53,466 nt of DNA from Thermoanaerobaculia bacterium (GTDB taxonomy: Bacteria; Acidobacteriota; Thermoanaerobaculia; UBA5066). This document shows positions 18,001 through 26,510 of the stretch, piece after piece. Location: positions 1-53,466 of the forward strand of contig JAJVIN010000055.1 of the NCBI GenBank assembly GCA_022071945.1, read 5' to 3'. Position numbers and translations under genes: made by a program. Numbering within the stretch: position 1 is the stretch's first letter; every line of letters starts with the position of its first letter. The notes under the pieces are model-generated. The model had not been told where the DNA came from. It was given only the letters and a program-made list of their open reading frames with translations, and ran no database searches.

Positions 18001-20966
18001 CTCACATGGGCCGGGCCAGGCGGGGCGCCGGCGGGCACCCGGACGACGAGCCTATCGGCCGAGGCCGAAACGATGTCCGACACGGCCTCGCCGAACAGAA
18101 CCTGGTTCTCGGCCGGTTTCTCCGAGAAGTTCCGGCCCGAGAGCGTCACCGTCTCGCCGGCCTGCCCCGTGACGGGATCCAGGGATGTGAGCACGGGCAG
18201 GGAGGGGACGACGAACGTGTGCGACGTCAGCTCTCCCTCCGTTCCCGCCTTGGACCAGTAGGTTGTCCCCTCGACGACGAGGGGCGGTCCCGGGCTGTCT
18301 GGAACCTGGAAGATGGCGCGGACGGGATAGGACGGGGGAGGGAACTGGAAATAGACCGAGCCCCCGGAAATCTCGATGACCTCCGAGGAGTTCCAGCCCT
18401 CGAAACCCGGGCCGAACTCGAAGCGCGCCTCGAGGCTGGCCGAGGGAACGGGTTCCCCCGCCTCGTCGACGAAGGCCAGCGCCGCCATCGCGCCCTTCAA
18501 TTGGGGCAGGTTCTCGCGGCCGGGCCGCGCCGTGATGGCCCGGGTGACCTCCTGGTTCGACATGTCCTGAATAGTTCCTTGCCACGTGGCGCCATTGGCG
18601 GCCCTGCCCACCTGTTCCCCTGGCGAGTAGGACCAGTCGGCCGGGTTGTTGTCATGGAAGAACCCGTGCAGCACGAAGAGCTGATCGAGGGGCGAGAGTT
18701 CGAGACCCGAGGGAACGGCCAGGGAAGGAAACGCTTGCGCGAGGGCGCCATGCAGCTGGAGCAGGCTGCCAGGCTTTCGGCTCGAGAAGACCGAGATGAC
18801 ATCCTTCAGGGAGAGGTCGATCGTGTCCGAGACCCCGGACGCCCCCGAGGGTGGGTCGATGGCGCCGTCGATGAGGTCCCACAAGAGCCCGGCGACCGCC
18901 AGCTCTTCATCGAAACGGGCGGAGGGTCCGGAGACGGGGCCGACCGCGAGGTAGTTGTGCTCCGGGTCGAGATGGCCCCCGTTCTCGGGGCTCGGACTGT
19001 TCCAGCGGAAGACAGCACGGCGGAGCGTCTCGAACACCTGGCTCGAGGCTGTTCCCCAGAAAGTCGCGAACCCCTCGTCGAGAGATCCACACGTGTAATC
19101 GTTGGCAAAGCCGTTGTGGTTCCGGTCGAGGGCCGGGTCCGTGGAAGGAGCGGGGCGCGGGAGCTCTCCCCCGTACAGCTCCCGGAGCAGATGGTGCCCG
19201 AACTCGTGCCAGACGACACTCGGATTGGCGCCCGGCACGCTATCTTTTGGCTCGAGGGAGATGCTCGAGGGTGTCAAGCACCCGGCGGGGTCCGCTGTCG
19301 CGCAATAGAAGGAGATCCCGTTTGGACCATTCAGGTAGACCTCGAGGGGCAGATCTCTCGACAGCGGGAGGCTCGTATTCACCGGCATCATCAGGTACAC
19401 CTGCCGCCAGACGTGCCAGTAGGTTTCCGCCGCGGCGTAGGAGACGTCGCGGCGCGCCGCGTCGGCCACGAGGGGAGCCCCGTCTCCAACCTCGAGGTCC
19501 CGAATGACGTCGCTCGTGCCAGAGGGAGAGAATGGCTCCCATCTCAACTCGTGGGCGGAGCCTCCATCGCTCGATCCCGCCGAGACGAGGAATCTCGAGG
19601 AGTCATCCCGTTCGGCGTCTCGAAGAAAGACCCGTGGCTGGTACTTGCGAGACGTGTCGAGGCCGGCGGCGATCTTGAAGCAGTAACGGGCGTCCGGGGC
19701 CTCGAACGTCCCCTTCAGCTCGGCCTGGACGCGGCCGATCCTCTGGCCGGGCTCCTGCGTCACGTCCCAGACTTCGACGGAGGCGTTTGGCAGCGGGTAG
19801 GTGCCGAGCCGTCCCTCGCGGAAGAGGCGTCCGGAAAGGGTGCACGGCTCCCCGACCGGATAAGAAAGAACCTGCGTTTGCGCCAGGACCTCTCCCCCGG
19901 CATCGTCGGTGAGGACACCCTTCAGTTCCAGCCTGGTCACGCCGGGGTCGATGGTGAATTCCCGCACGGTCAGCGTAACGGCCTTGGCCGCGCCCTTTGT
20001 GACCGGATCGTCCGGCGACGACGACGCCTGCAGGACCCCGCGCTGATCGTAGAGGCGCAGTCCGGCGCGTCCGGCGGGACGCGAGAGTACTTGAGCAAGA
20101 CCCGCCGCCGAAAACGAGGCGCGTGCCCCCGGTTGAAGGCGTGTTCCGGGGGCCGGGCTCACCGAGCGGGAATCGATCGAGATGGAGTCGACCGTGCTGA
20201 AGTTGTGATAGGTGCCGTAGATGCTCTGGCCGCCGGCCTCTTTCCCGTCGATCTCGAGCTTGATGGAAAGGACGGCGTCCGAGTAGTGGTTCTGGATTCC
20301 GTTGGCGAAGTTCCGGTTGTATGTGGAAAGCCCCGCCACGGGACAAGAAACAACAACGCGGAACGAGGCGGTACCGCCGGACATGAACCCCCGGGAGGGG
20401 CTCCGGACGGCACAGTCGAACGCGGGCACCGAGCTGTTGTCCCGCATCCTGACCGCGAGCACCGCCGTGTGAGGCGTTTCCGGAGCCTCCACGGGATGTT
20501 TGTGCGTGTAGGACACCGTCGCGTCGAACTGCTGAGGAAAGTCCAGCAACAGAACGCCGGAGCTATTCTCCCGGCCCGTGAAGCTCGCGGGAAGTGACAA
20601 GGAGGCGCTTCCCCAGATCTCGTCGTTGCCGCCGAGCAGGGGGACGGAAGCCGAGCTGCTCGTCGTGAGAACCGGCTCGCCCGGGAACCGGCGGTACGCC
20701 TCGAAGGCCGACCGGTACGAGGCTTGCGCCAGGAGGGGGGGGCCGTCCGGGCAGCAGACGATGGCGGCGAGGACCATCTTCAGCGAGGCGAGAAGAACCG
20801 CCCGGGCGAGGGCGCCGCTCCGGCCCCCCTCGCGCAAGAACGACTCAACCCGCGGACGAGTTCGCGCGTGCCCGGGTGCGGGCCCCATCACGGAGCGGGA
20901 CTCCATCTTTTCTCCAAGGTACCCAATCCGCTTCGACGGTTGACCTTCTCGCCCGGCTTCCGCCAT
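15036..20966 (-). CDS. Giant secreted multidomain protein with a metalloprotease-like HEFGHH motif
   Basis: 1976 aa. A signal peptide follows a long N-terminal extension (hydrophobic core about residues 52-75). AAGGAGG precedes the ATG at 20966, but GGAG also precedes an ATG at 20906. At about residue 585 WHEFGHHLL is a zinc-binding HExxH motif with the gluzincin-like GHH; a downstream Glu or Asp ligand was not identified. Further domains are an IPT/TIG fold (about 920-1000), two or more ASH/HYDIN-like units with LSFGSVAATEQG and FDFGSVAAGTSS (about 1005-1225), and a BACON-type unit (about 1420-1475: WTASSDASWLTVSPPSGTGS). The last 480 residues are two copies of the C-terminal module shared with neighbours. 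It starts 30 bases after the OmpA-like gene and is probably cotranscribed. Likely cell-surface or extracellular. Confidence 0.85.
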   Translation of the reverse strand: MAEAGREGQPSKRIGYLGEKMESRSVMGPAPGHARTRPRVESFLREGGRSGALARAVLLASLKMVLAAIVCCPDGPPLLAQASYRSAFEAYRRFPGEPVLTTSSSASVPLLGGNDEIWGSASLSLPASFTGRENSSGVLLLDFPQQFDATVSYTHKHPVEAPETPHTAVLAVRMRDNSSVPAFDCAVRSPSRGFMSGGTASFRVVVSCPVAGLSTYNRNFANGIQNHYSDAVLSIKLEIDGKEAGGQSIYGTYHNFSTVDSISIDSRSVSPAPGTRLQPGARASFSAAGLAQVLSRPAGRAGLRLYDQRGVLQASSSPDDPVTKGAAKAVTLTVREFTIDPGVTRLELKGVLTDDAGGEVLAQTQVLSYPVGEPCTLSGRLFREGRLGTYPLPNASVEVWDVTQEPGQRIGRVQAELKGTFEAPDARYCFKIAAGLDTSRKYQPRVFLRDAERDDSSRFLVSAGSSDGGSAHELRWEPFSPSGTSDVIRDLEVGDGAPLVADAARRDVSYAAAETYWHVWRQVYLMMPVNTSLPLSRDLPLEVYLNGPNGISFYCATADPAGCLTPSSISLEPKDSVPGANPSVVWHEFGHHLLRELYGGELPRPAPSTDPALDRNHNGFANDYTCGSLDEGFATFWGTASSQVFETLRRAVFRWNSPSPENGGHLDPEHNYLAVGPVSGPSARFDEELAVAGLLWDLIDGAIDPPSGASGVSDTIDLSLKDVISVFSSRKPGSLLQLHGALAQAFPSLAVPSGLELSPLDQLFVLHGFFHDNNPADWSYSPGEQVGRAANGATWQGTIQDMSNQEVTRAITARPGRENLPQLKGAMAALAFVDEAGEPVPSASLEARFEFGPGFEGWNSSEVIEISGGSVYFQFPPPSYPVRAIFQVPDSPGPPLVVEGTTYWSKAGTEGELTSHTFVVPSLPVLTSLDPVTGQAGETVTLSGRNFSEKPAENQVLFGEAVSDIVSASADRLVVRVPAGAPPGPAHVSVRVRGMGGQSLPFTITAPSARLSANSLSFGSVAATEQGLGTVTLVNAGDAPLIAGAAAATNGRFSLQAPTLPLVIEPGGSRVLTLAFSPVRGSFETGRLHIQTNDPSRRTVGIDLSGTGTPAVAPHIAATPDAFDFGSVAAGTSSTTVLSIRNDGTGSLEVLSAVPAGPFSLASPSLPVVLQAGQEAGFTVRFQPATEGGVAGSLSLLTNVPGQSTFRLDLKGTGVAPPGAAVTLATDDGTVETGAVQPGLVVANRFTPAAYPVRLTAIRIFHALFQGQPSPAGAVVRLVAFVDREGVPVSPRTVTSLAVDQLVTLPAVPSGGGFVEFAVTNGPLVTSGDIYAGYASPTPSGGVVFAADSSGEQQRRGFFSTDGGSVFQGPLVFQSEGGQQTPVNMMIRAVLTPEIPSPCRIGLSHGHPRLGPGASSGTIEVTAPAGCAWTASSDASWLTVSPPSGTGSGSVAFQATENPRTDSRTGTVTVAGLKAGITQEAGDARASSLVPILLTSAGANQSFFTSELTLTNTTQGSLLAQLEYTPAFGGGGGAGFDVVPPGGQITHRDALRYLASTGIDIPASGDRGGTLRITVPGEEGRSPLAALARTTSVVPEGRAGLAYTDVPGQAGLTGPVLLCGLRQDGADRSNLALIHAGEEGSGDIALRVTVFSGDPTAPRSVTLPEYWIAPGGFKQITGVLTKAGPDVVQGYARVERVAGNAPYYTYAVVNDQRNSDGSFIPPFLVDSKAKPAVTVLPVIVETSAFSSELVATNFGSSPRMLRLAYLADAVTAPGNTAATSVLLAPGEQRLIPGFVAFLRERGVAGVGSGSFAGALFASVDGGDTSGVFLGARTSSEGGGGRYGLFYPAVPDGQAADSSAWIFGLRQDDESRSNLAIVHAGAEGSEADVFRLDIYDGGTGQLAATLEGEGVPARGFKQFTTILARHAPGTKTGYVKVTRTEGLSPFIVYGVVNDGSLPGERTGDGAYVPMSLVDEAP

Positions 20967-20996
20967 CTCGGGTCCCTCCTTCGAGGTCTTCGCGGG

Positions 20997-21869
20997 TCAT
21001 TGAGCCTTCTTCTTGACGAGCACGACCCGCCGATTGGCGGCGCGGCCTTCCTCTGTCGAGTTGCCGGCGACCGGTTTCTCCTGGCCATGCCCGGCGGAGG
21101 AAAGTCTCTCCGCCCTGACTCCTCTTTCGACGAGGGCCGTCACGACGGCCCGGGCCCGGTCCTGGGACAGAACCCGGTTTCCCTCGAGCGTTCCGGTATT
21201 GTCGGTATGGCCTTCGACGCTTACCGCGAGGGCGGGGTCCTTCTTCAAGGCCACGACTATCTGATCGAGGATCGGGGCGGACTCGGGCTTGATCACGGCC
21301 TTGCCCGTGTCGAACAGGATGTGGAGGGCGATCGACCCTTCCTTCGCGAGCTTGTCGAGGATCGCGTCCGCCGTGATGACCTGCTCCATGGCCTTCTTCT
21401 CGACGATGGTGACGAAGTAAACCGGCCCGCTCGTGCTCGTGGAAGCCTTGATCTCTGCCCAGGCCTCGCCGGAACTCGTAGTGAGGCGGAGAGTCCGGAG
21501 ATCGTTGGAGGAGAACACGGTTCTTCCCCCCGCGTTCTGGATTGCGATCTCGTAGTTCCGCAGAATCGCCAGGCCCCCGGGGTGTGGCGTCTCCTTCGAG
21601 CGCCGGTAGTGGATGAGCGTCTTGCGGCCTTCCACGGGGGACCGCGTCGACTTGCCCACCCAGAACGTGTACGACGCGAACTCCTCGGCCTTGTAGTGCG
21701 AGATCGCGTATCCCGGCATCCGGACCGGGAAGAGCGGGTGGTCGGAGCTGCCCTTGACGTCCTTGGCGGAAGTCGCGAGAGCCCGGCCGGCGAAAGGCGC
21801 CCCACACAGAATAGAGGCGGCGAGCAGGATCGAGTGCGCAAGAAGCCTCTTCTCGAGCGGCAGTCTCAT
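20997..21869 (-). CDS. OmpA-family outer-membrane protein
   Basis: A 290-aa protein with a signal peptide (LLAHSILLAASILCGAPFAGRALA). An N-terminal domain of about 130 residues of unknown fold is followed by a C-terminal OmpA peptidoglycan-binding domain. That domain shows ILFDTGKAVIKPES, VEGHTDNTG, and NRVLSQDRARAVV with the closing GRAANRRV. These residues contact diaminopimelate in peptidoglycan. The ATG at 21869 was chosen because it gives a standard signal peptide, with GAGAAAGG about ten bases upstream. The longer open frame to 22874 is not supported. It likely anchors an outer-membrane or surface assembly to the cell wall, and the giant secreted protein follows directly. Confidence 0.9.
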   Translation of the reverse strand: MRLPLEKRLLAHSILLAASILCGAPFAGRALATSAKDVKGSSDHPLFPVRMPGYAISHYKAEEFASYTFWVGKSTRSPVEGRKTLIHYRRSKETPHPGGLAILRNYEIAIQNAGGRTVFSSNDLRTLRLTTSSGEAWAEIKASTSTSGPVYFVTIVEKKAMEQVITADAILDKLAKEGSIALHILFDTGKAVIKPESAPILDQIVVALKKDPALAVSVEGHTDNTGTLEGNRVLSQDRARAVVTALVERGVRAERLSSAGHGQEKPVAGNSTEEGRAANRRVVLVKKKAQ

Positions 21870-22995
21870 GGCATGGGCCTTTCTCGCCAGGTCAGGCAGC
21901 CCGGCGTCTGTCAAGAAGGGGTGGGAGCCGGCATCACGGCAGGGTTCGCCGTCCAGGAACGGGCCAGTCTCCGTCCGAAGCCGCGCCCACGGTTCGATGG
22001 CGTGGAGCCAACGGGGTTCCCGCCTGGAGGGCAACACCCACGGGTTCCCGGGGAATCCGGCATTCCGGCCAGCGCGGTCTTCGAACATTGGAGAAGCGCG
22101 ATTGTCGCTCCCCGCGGCCAGGCGGGTCAACCGGCATTCATCGATCAGAGCGGGTCGACTTGCTGAAAAGGCGGCATGGCCGCGGCGCGCTTCAAAGGCA
22201 AGCACCCCCACGAGCGCGCGATGTGCAAGCGTGCTCCGCGCTCCTCCCTGAGGGAGTAGGGAGACGACCGGCGAATGTAGGGAAACCGGATTCCTCGCCA
22301 TGGCTTTCTGGAGGAAGTCGAGGATGAACTTGCCTGTCTTTCCGGCCCTGATTGCTGCTGCCGCTTTCTTCTCGCCTGTCCGGGCCAGAGCCGCCGGGCA
22401 TGTCGTCTTCGTCCCCTTCCTCTGGACGAGGGGGGCGGACCGGGGAGGGCCGAAGTCATGCAATCCTCGCTGTCTGCCGCGGGAGGTTCCTGTCGAGGTG
22501 GCGGTGCTGAGCCCGTACGGCGGAGACTTCGAGAGCCGTCGAACTGCCTGGGCCAAGCCGGCGTGCGCGCCGGAGATCACGAGTCGTGCGCCAGACAGAC
22601 AGCCGGGCTTCCCCCTTCTTTGAGCATTCGCAAACTCCAGTTCCCGCTGGAGGGGGGACGGAAGCCGGAGTTCCTCGCGGGGATGGACCAGGCGTGCCGA
22701 GCGTGGGCGTGTGGCACGGGAAGGCCGGAGAGGACGTGGCGGCGGAATCGGCGGGACCCGACACGCGATCGGATGAGAAAGCGGATCACACACGGCTCCC
22801 CCATGTGTCAGTTGTACATCGTCGCGCGGCGCACATCGCGGACCCCAGAGGCTCTTGTTGGCTTTCCGCCGCATTCCCAGAACTTTCCAAGGATTTCCCC
22901 AAGAACGGCCTGAGGCGCGGACTTATCTTTCGGCCGGCACGAACACAGTCATCGGGGCGGCCCCGGCCACGGACCGGGTCCGGAAAGGAGTCGAT
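21870..22995. other. Divergent intergenic region
   Basis: About 1.1 kb between the OmpA-like gene (minus) and the first NHL gene (plus). A CGGCACGAACACAGTC box at 22935 resembles a sigma-54 -24 element but has GT in place of the -12 GC, and I found no palindrome pair. A short secreted frame at 22324 is listed separately. Confidence 0.4.
22324..22623 (+). CDS. Short secreted protein or gene fragment
   Basis: An ATG preceded by GGAGGA opens a 99-codon frame with an excellent signal peptide (PVFPALIAAAAFFSPVRARA). It is followed by HVVFVPFL, which resembles the first mature strand of the neighbouring giant proteins (VWYVPGV, FFVPVVL). The rest lacks module motifs and reads like a shifted frame. 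It is probably the 5' end of a lost member of the family. Low confidence that the product is functional. Confidence 0.3.
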   Translation: MNLPVFPALIAAAAFFSPVRARAAGHVVFVPFLWTRGADRGGPKSCNPRCLPREVPVEVAVLSPYGGDFESRRTAWAKPACAPEITSRAPDRQPGFPLL

Positions 22996-25900
22996 ATGCT
23001 CGTGGTAACGAGAAGAGTTCGAGCGTCCGGCGGGATCCTGCCCGTCTTATTGGTCCTGGCATCCGTGCTTGGTACGGCGTCCGCGCGAGCCGCCGAGCCA
23101 TCGCTTGTCATAACGACGGCGACGTTTGGTCCCAGAAGTCAGGACGGAGCGCCATCCACGGCCCGCTTCTTGGGCCCTCATCGGCTGTGCACCGACGGGG
23201 CAAACCTCTATGTCAGTGACACGGGCAACCACACGATCCGGATGATCAATCTCCGCAGTGGAGAAGTGAAGACGCTGGCGGGCTCCCCGGGAAGTTCGGG
23301 GAGCGCGGATGGCCAGGGCGGCGCGGCGCGATTCAACGCACCGATGGGGATCGCCTACAGTAGTGGATTGCTCTTTGTCGCCGACTCCGGCAACTCGGCG
23401 ATCCGCCAGGTGAATAGCATGACGGGCGACGTCGTCACCCTGGCGGGCAAGGCGGGTGAAAAAGGGAATGTCGATGGCGCAGCCGGGAAGGCGCGGTTCG
23501 GGACGCCCAGCGGCATCGCCGCGGCCGGGTCCTTCAGCGGCTTCGCCCTGTATGTGACGGATGCCGAGTTCCATACCGTTCGAAAGTTCGACGGGAACGA
23601 GTTCACGACCCTGGCCGGCTCTCCGGGAACGGGTGGATTCCTGGATGGCTCCGGTGCCCAGGCGAAGTTCAACACTCCGGCCGGTCTGGTCACGGATGCG
23701 GAGCAGGGAGGCAGCAGCCTCTATGTCGCGGACCGGCTGAATCGCCGCATCCGGAAAATCGACACCCAGACGCGCGCCGTGACGACCTTGGCTGGAAGCG
23801 GTCAGTATGGCACCCAGGACGGAAGCGGGACCGCGGCCAGTTTCACGGAGCCCTCCGACCTGGCCGGCGGCGGTCTGCTGGGTGGTTTCTATGTCCTCGA
23901 CGGTACGGCGGTCCGGTACGTCCGGTTCGACGGGGGCGTCAGCACCTCCACGGGCCTGGCTGCCACGGGGATCGCCCTGTTTGCGCAAAACCCGGATTCC
24001 GTTCCCTATCTCTTCAGCTGCGATTCCTCCCGCAACACCGTGGACCGCTGGAGACTCACGGGCGGTTCCATGGAGAGGGTCGCGGGAGTCCCATACCCCT
24101 ACCCCTGGACGTCCGTATTCGCGGCGGACGGGAGCGGCAATGCCTATTTCGCCAGTTCCAACACCGTCGTCAAATGGAGCCCCTCTTCGGGGCAGGTCTC
24201 CGTGGTGGCTTCCCTTCCGGCAAATGAGGGAATCAAGGCCCTCGCGACAAGAGGGCAGGCACTGTTCATGGCAACGCAGAGTCACGCGATCTACAAGGCG
24301 GATCTCGAAGCCTCCGGGGTTTCGCTTCTGGCCGGAAAGCCCGGCCAGTATGGTTTCGCCGACGGCGCGGGTGATTCCGCCCGGTTCCTCGCCCCGATGG
24401 GGCTCGCGGCCGACGACTCGGGGAATCTCTATGTCGCCGACGCCGGAAACCGTGTCATTCGCCAAGTCGTGGTCTCTACTGGACAGGTCACCACCATTGC
24501 TGGCAAGGCGGGTGCCGCGGGCGTGACAGATGGAACGGGCGCGGATGCCCGATTCATGACTCCCGCCTCGATCGCCTTCGACGGCGTCGATGGTCTCTAC
24601 GCGGGAGACCAGAGCGCCATCCGGAAGATCCAGCTCCCCGCGGGCCGAGTCTCCACGCCCGTCCGGTGGCCGGGGTTCTCGTCGATCAGCGCAATGGGGA
24701 TCGCGGGACAAAAACTCTACTTCACAACCGGGTCGACTTCTCTCGGTTCTCTCGATCTCGTCACGGGAGTGGACGCGACCGTTGCCGGAAAACCGGGCTC
24801 CGCGGGAATGGCGGATGGAGCGGGAGACGCCGCCCGGTTTCGGTCAGCTTCGGGGCTTGCGGTTCTGCCGGATGGGAAGCTGGTCATAGGCGATGCGTTC
24901 ATACGGCTCGGAAGTGTCGCGGCCGGCGCGCCGTTCTTCGTTCCGGTCGTCCTCTCCGCGGACGGACTCAACGACTCTCATTTCACGACGGAGCTGACCC
25001 TTACAAACCGCGGAAAGGCCGAGGCTGTTCTGTCCTACAAGTACACGGCCCAGTCGGGAGGAGGGTCCGGAGACCTTCCCGGGATTGGGAAGCTCGAACC
25101 GGGGCGGCAGTTCATCATCCGGGACGTCATCGAGTTCCTGAGATCCCAGGGCCTCGCCATCGCCGGGTCGGGTCCCCGGCTCGGAACCCTCTGGATCACT
25201 TTCGACGGGGTTGCGTCCGCCGATGTTTCCGTCACCGCCCGGACGACCACCCCTGTCGTCGCGGCGGAGGCAGGGCGGGGAGTCAAGTCGACCATCTTGG
25301 GGAGAGCCGGCCTCGCCTACTCGGGCCTCCCTCCGGCGAAGCTTCTGACCTCGACCTGTTACCTGTCTGGCCTCCGAGTGACGTCCGTGGAACGGAGTAA
25401 CATCGCTGTCCAGAACGCTGGAAGTGAAGGAGACCTCTCGGTGCGCATCAGCCTCTTTGCGGGCGACATGGCCGGGGCCCCCGTGGGCACTCAGACGATG
25501 ACTCTCGGCCCCGGGGGATTCGGCCAGGCCCGGGTCGATTCCCTGGCGGGCGGAGCCAGCTCCGATCAGGGGTTCTTCGCCAAGGTCGAACGCGTCTCGG
25601 GCTCATCTCCCTTCTACGCGTATGGAACCATCAACGACAACCCCACCTCGGACGGTTCGTTCATCTCTCCGTTCGTCCTGGACGGGAGCACTCCGGCCGG
25701 TCTCACCTTGCCCGTTGCGCTGGAAGCCACGCCCTACGCAACGGAGGTCATCGTCAATAACTTCGGGGCCACGACAAAGCGAGCCAGGATCAGCTATTTC
25801 GCCTCGGCGATTTCGGGTGGAGAGACGTCGATCGAACTCGAGTTGCCCCCGGGTTCACAACGCCTGGTCCCCGATTTCGTCGATTACCTTCGCAGATCGG

Positions 25901-26424
25901 GAGCCTCCGGAGTCGGAGCGGCTGGCACGGCGTTCGTGGGACCCGTCGTCATCTCGGTCGACGGAGGCAATGCGCAGGGGTTGGCCTTGAGCGCCAAGAC
26001 CACGAACCCGAGCCCGGCGGGCGGAGGGTTCCTGGGTCTGTACTATCAGGCGGTTCCGTTCCGTTCGACCGCCCCGAGCATCTGGATCTCGGGCTTGCAG
26101 CAGGATTCAGAGAACCGGTCGAACCTGGCACTCGTCAACACGGGCGAGGACGGCACCAGCCCGATCGAGATGAGGCTCGAGTACTTCAGTGGAGTCACGG
26201 GCCTGAAGGTGGGCGAGAAAACCCTGAGCGTGCCCGCGCGTCAGCTCGTCAATCTGACCCGTGTTCTTCTCAGTGACGGGGCCGGCGCGCCTCAGGGCTA
26301 CGTTCGTGTGTCCAGGATCTCCGGGGAGAATCCATTCATCGCGTACGGAGTCATCAACGATGGAGCCGCTCCGGGTGAAAGGACGAGTGACGGAGCGTTC
26401 CTGGTGTCGGAGAACGCCCAGTGA
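22996..26424 (+). CDS. Secreted NHL-repeat beta-propeller protein with duplicated C-terminal module
   Basis: 1142 aa. The ATG at 22996 has AAAGGAG five bases upstream and gives a signal peptide (ILPVLLVLASVLGTASARA). Residues about 30-620 are NHL propeller blades, recognisable as LYVSDTGNHTIR, LFVADSGNSAIRQ and similar, each followed by a TLAGSPGSSGSADG-type loop. These blades usually bind proteins or carbohydrates. The remaining 500 residues are two copies of the shared C-terminal module, each with ELTLTN near its start, a GGGSG turn, LSGLR/ISGLQ, ERSN/NRSN and a terminal AYGxINDx. No membrane anchor or sorting motif is visible. It is a tandem paralog of the next gene. Probably extracellular; ligand unknown. 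Confidence 0.9.
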   Translation: MLVVTRRVRASGGILPVLLVLASVLGTASARAAEPSLVITTATFGPRSQDGAPSTARFLGPHRLCTDGANLYVSDTGNHTIRMINLRSGEVKTLAGSPGSSGSADGQGGAARFNAPMGIAYSSGLLFVADSGNSAIRQVNSMTGDVVTLAGKAGEKGNVDGAAGKARFGTPSGIAAAGSFSGFALYVTDAEFHTVRKFDGNEFTTLAGSPGTGGFLDGSGAQAKFNTPAGLVTDAEQGGSSLYVADRLNRRIRKIDTQTRAVTTLAGSGQYGTQDGSGTAASFTEPSDLAGGGLLGGFYVLDGTAVRYVRFDGGVSTSTGLAATGIALFAQNPDSVPYLFSCDSSRNTVDRWRLTGGSMERVAGVPYPYPWTSVFAADGSGNAYFASSNTVVKWSPSSGQVSVVASLPANEGIKALATRGQALFMATQSHAIYKADLEASGVSLLAGKPGQYGFADGAGDSARFLAPMGLAADDSGNLYVADAGNRVIRQVVVSTGQVTTIAGKAGAAGVTDGTGADARFMTPASIAFDGVDGLYAGDQSAIRKIQLPAGRVSTPVRWPGFSSISAMGIAGQKLYFTTGSTSLGSLDLVTGVDATVAGKPGSAGMADGAGDAARFRSASGLAVLPDGKLVIGDAFIRLGSVAAGAPFFVPVVLSADGLNDSHFTTELTLTNRGKAEAVLSYKYTAQSGGGSGDLPGIGKLEPGRQFIIRDVIEFLRSQGLAIAGSGPRLGTLWITFDGVASADVSVTARTTTPVVAAEAGRGVKSTILGRAGLAYSGLPPAKLLTSTCYLSGLRVTSVERSNIAVQNAGSEGDLSVRISLFAGDMAGAPVGTQTMTLGPGGFGQARVDSLAGGASSDQGFFAKVERVSGSSPFYAYGTINDNPTSDGSFISPFVLDGSTPAGLTLPVALEATPYATEVIVNNFGATTKRARISYFASAISGGETSIELELPPGSQRLVPDFVDYLRRSGASGVGAAGTAFVGPVVISVDGGNAQGLALSAKTTNPSPAGGGFLGLYYQAVPFRSTAPSIWISGLQQDSENRSNLALVNTGEDGTSPIEMRLEYFSGVTGLKVGEKTLSVPARQLVNLTRVLLSDGAGAPQGYVRVSRISGENPFIAYGVINDGAAPGERTSDGAFLVSENAQ

Positions 26425-26475
26425 GAGGGGGGGGCAGACCGTTCGCGGTCCCGCCGGCGGGTACATCCCCCCTCT
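26424..26475 (+). terminator. Hairpin between the two NHL genes
   Basis: Arms 26424-26432 and 26467-26475 form a 9-bp stem enclosing an inner hairpin (26437-26441 with 26446-26450, TTCG loop). A short TTT follows. It could partially terminate between the two genes or stabilise the mRNA 3' end. Confidence 0.45.
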
Positions 26476-26510
26476 TTCTCCGAAGAAGTACGCATGATGG
26501 GGAGAAAGCC

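Noticed and set aside
18006-20597. An 863-codon plus-strand open frame opposite the giant secreted protein
   Set aside because: It is the antisense of domains clearly recognisable on the minus strand; composition is Arg/Glu/Gly-rich and shows no domain. GC-rich DNA often leaves long antisense frames.
20997-22874. The full 625-codon frame for the OmpA-like gene
   Set aside because: The part upstream of 21869 is not protein-like and would bury the signal peptide.
22935-22952. A sigma-54 promoter upstream of the first NHL gene
   Set aside because: GGCACG is present, but the -12 dinucleotide is GT, and no palindrome pair lies upstream.
23047-24711. A 554-codon minus-strand frame opposite the first NHL gene
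   Set aside because: Mirror of NHL repeats; no independent domain or ribosome site.
24500-24850. Repeated NHL loop sequences as a possible CRISPR or tandem DNA repeat
   Set aside because: The repetition is at protein level within a coding frame; spacing and DNA sequence vary.
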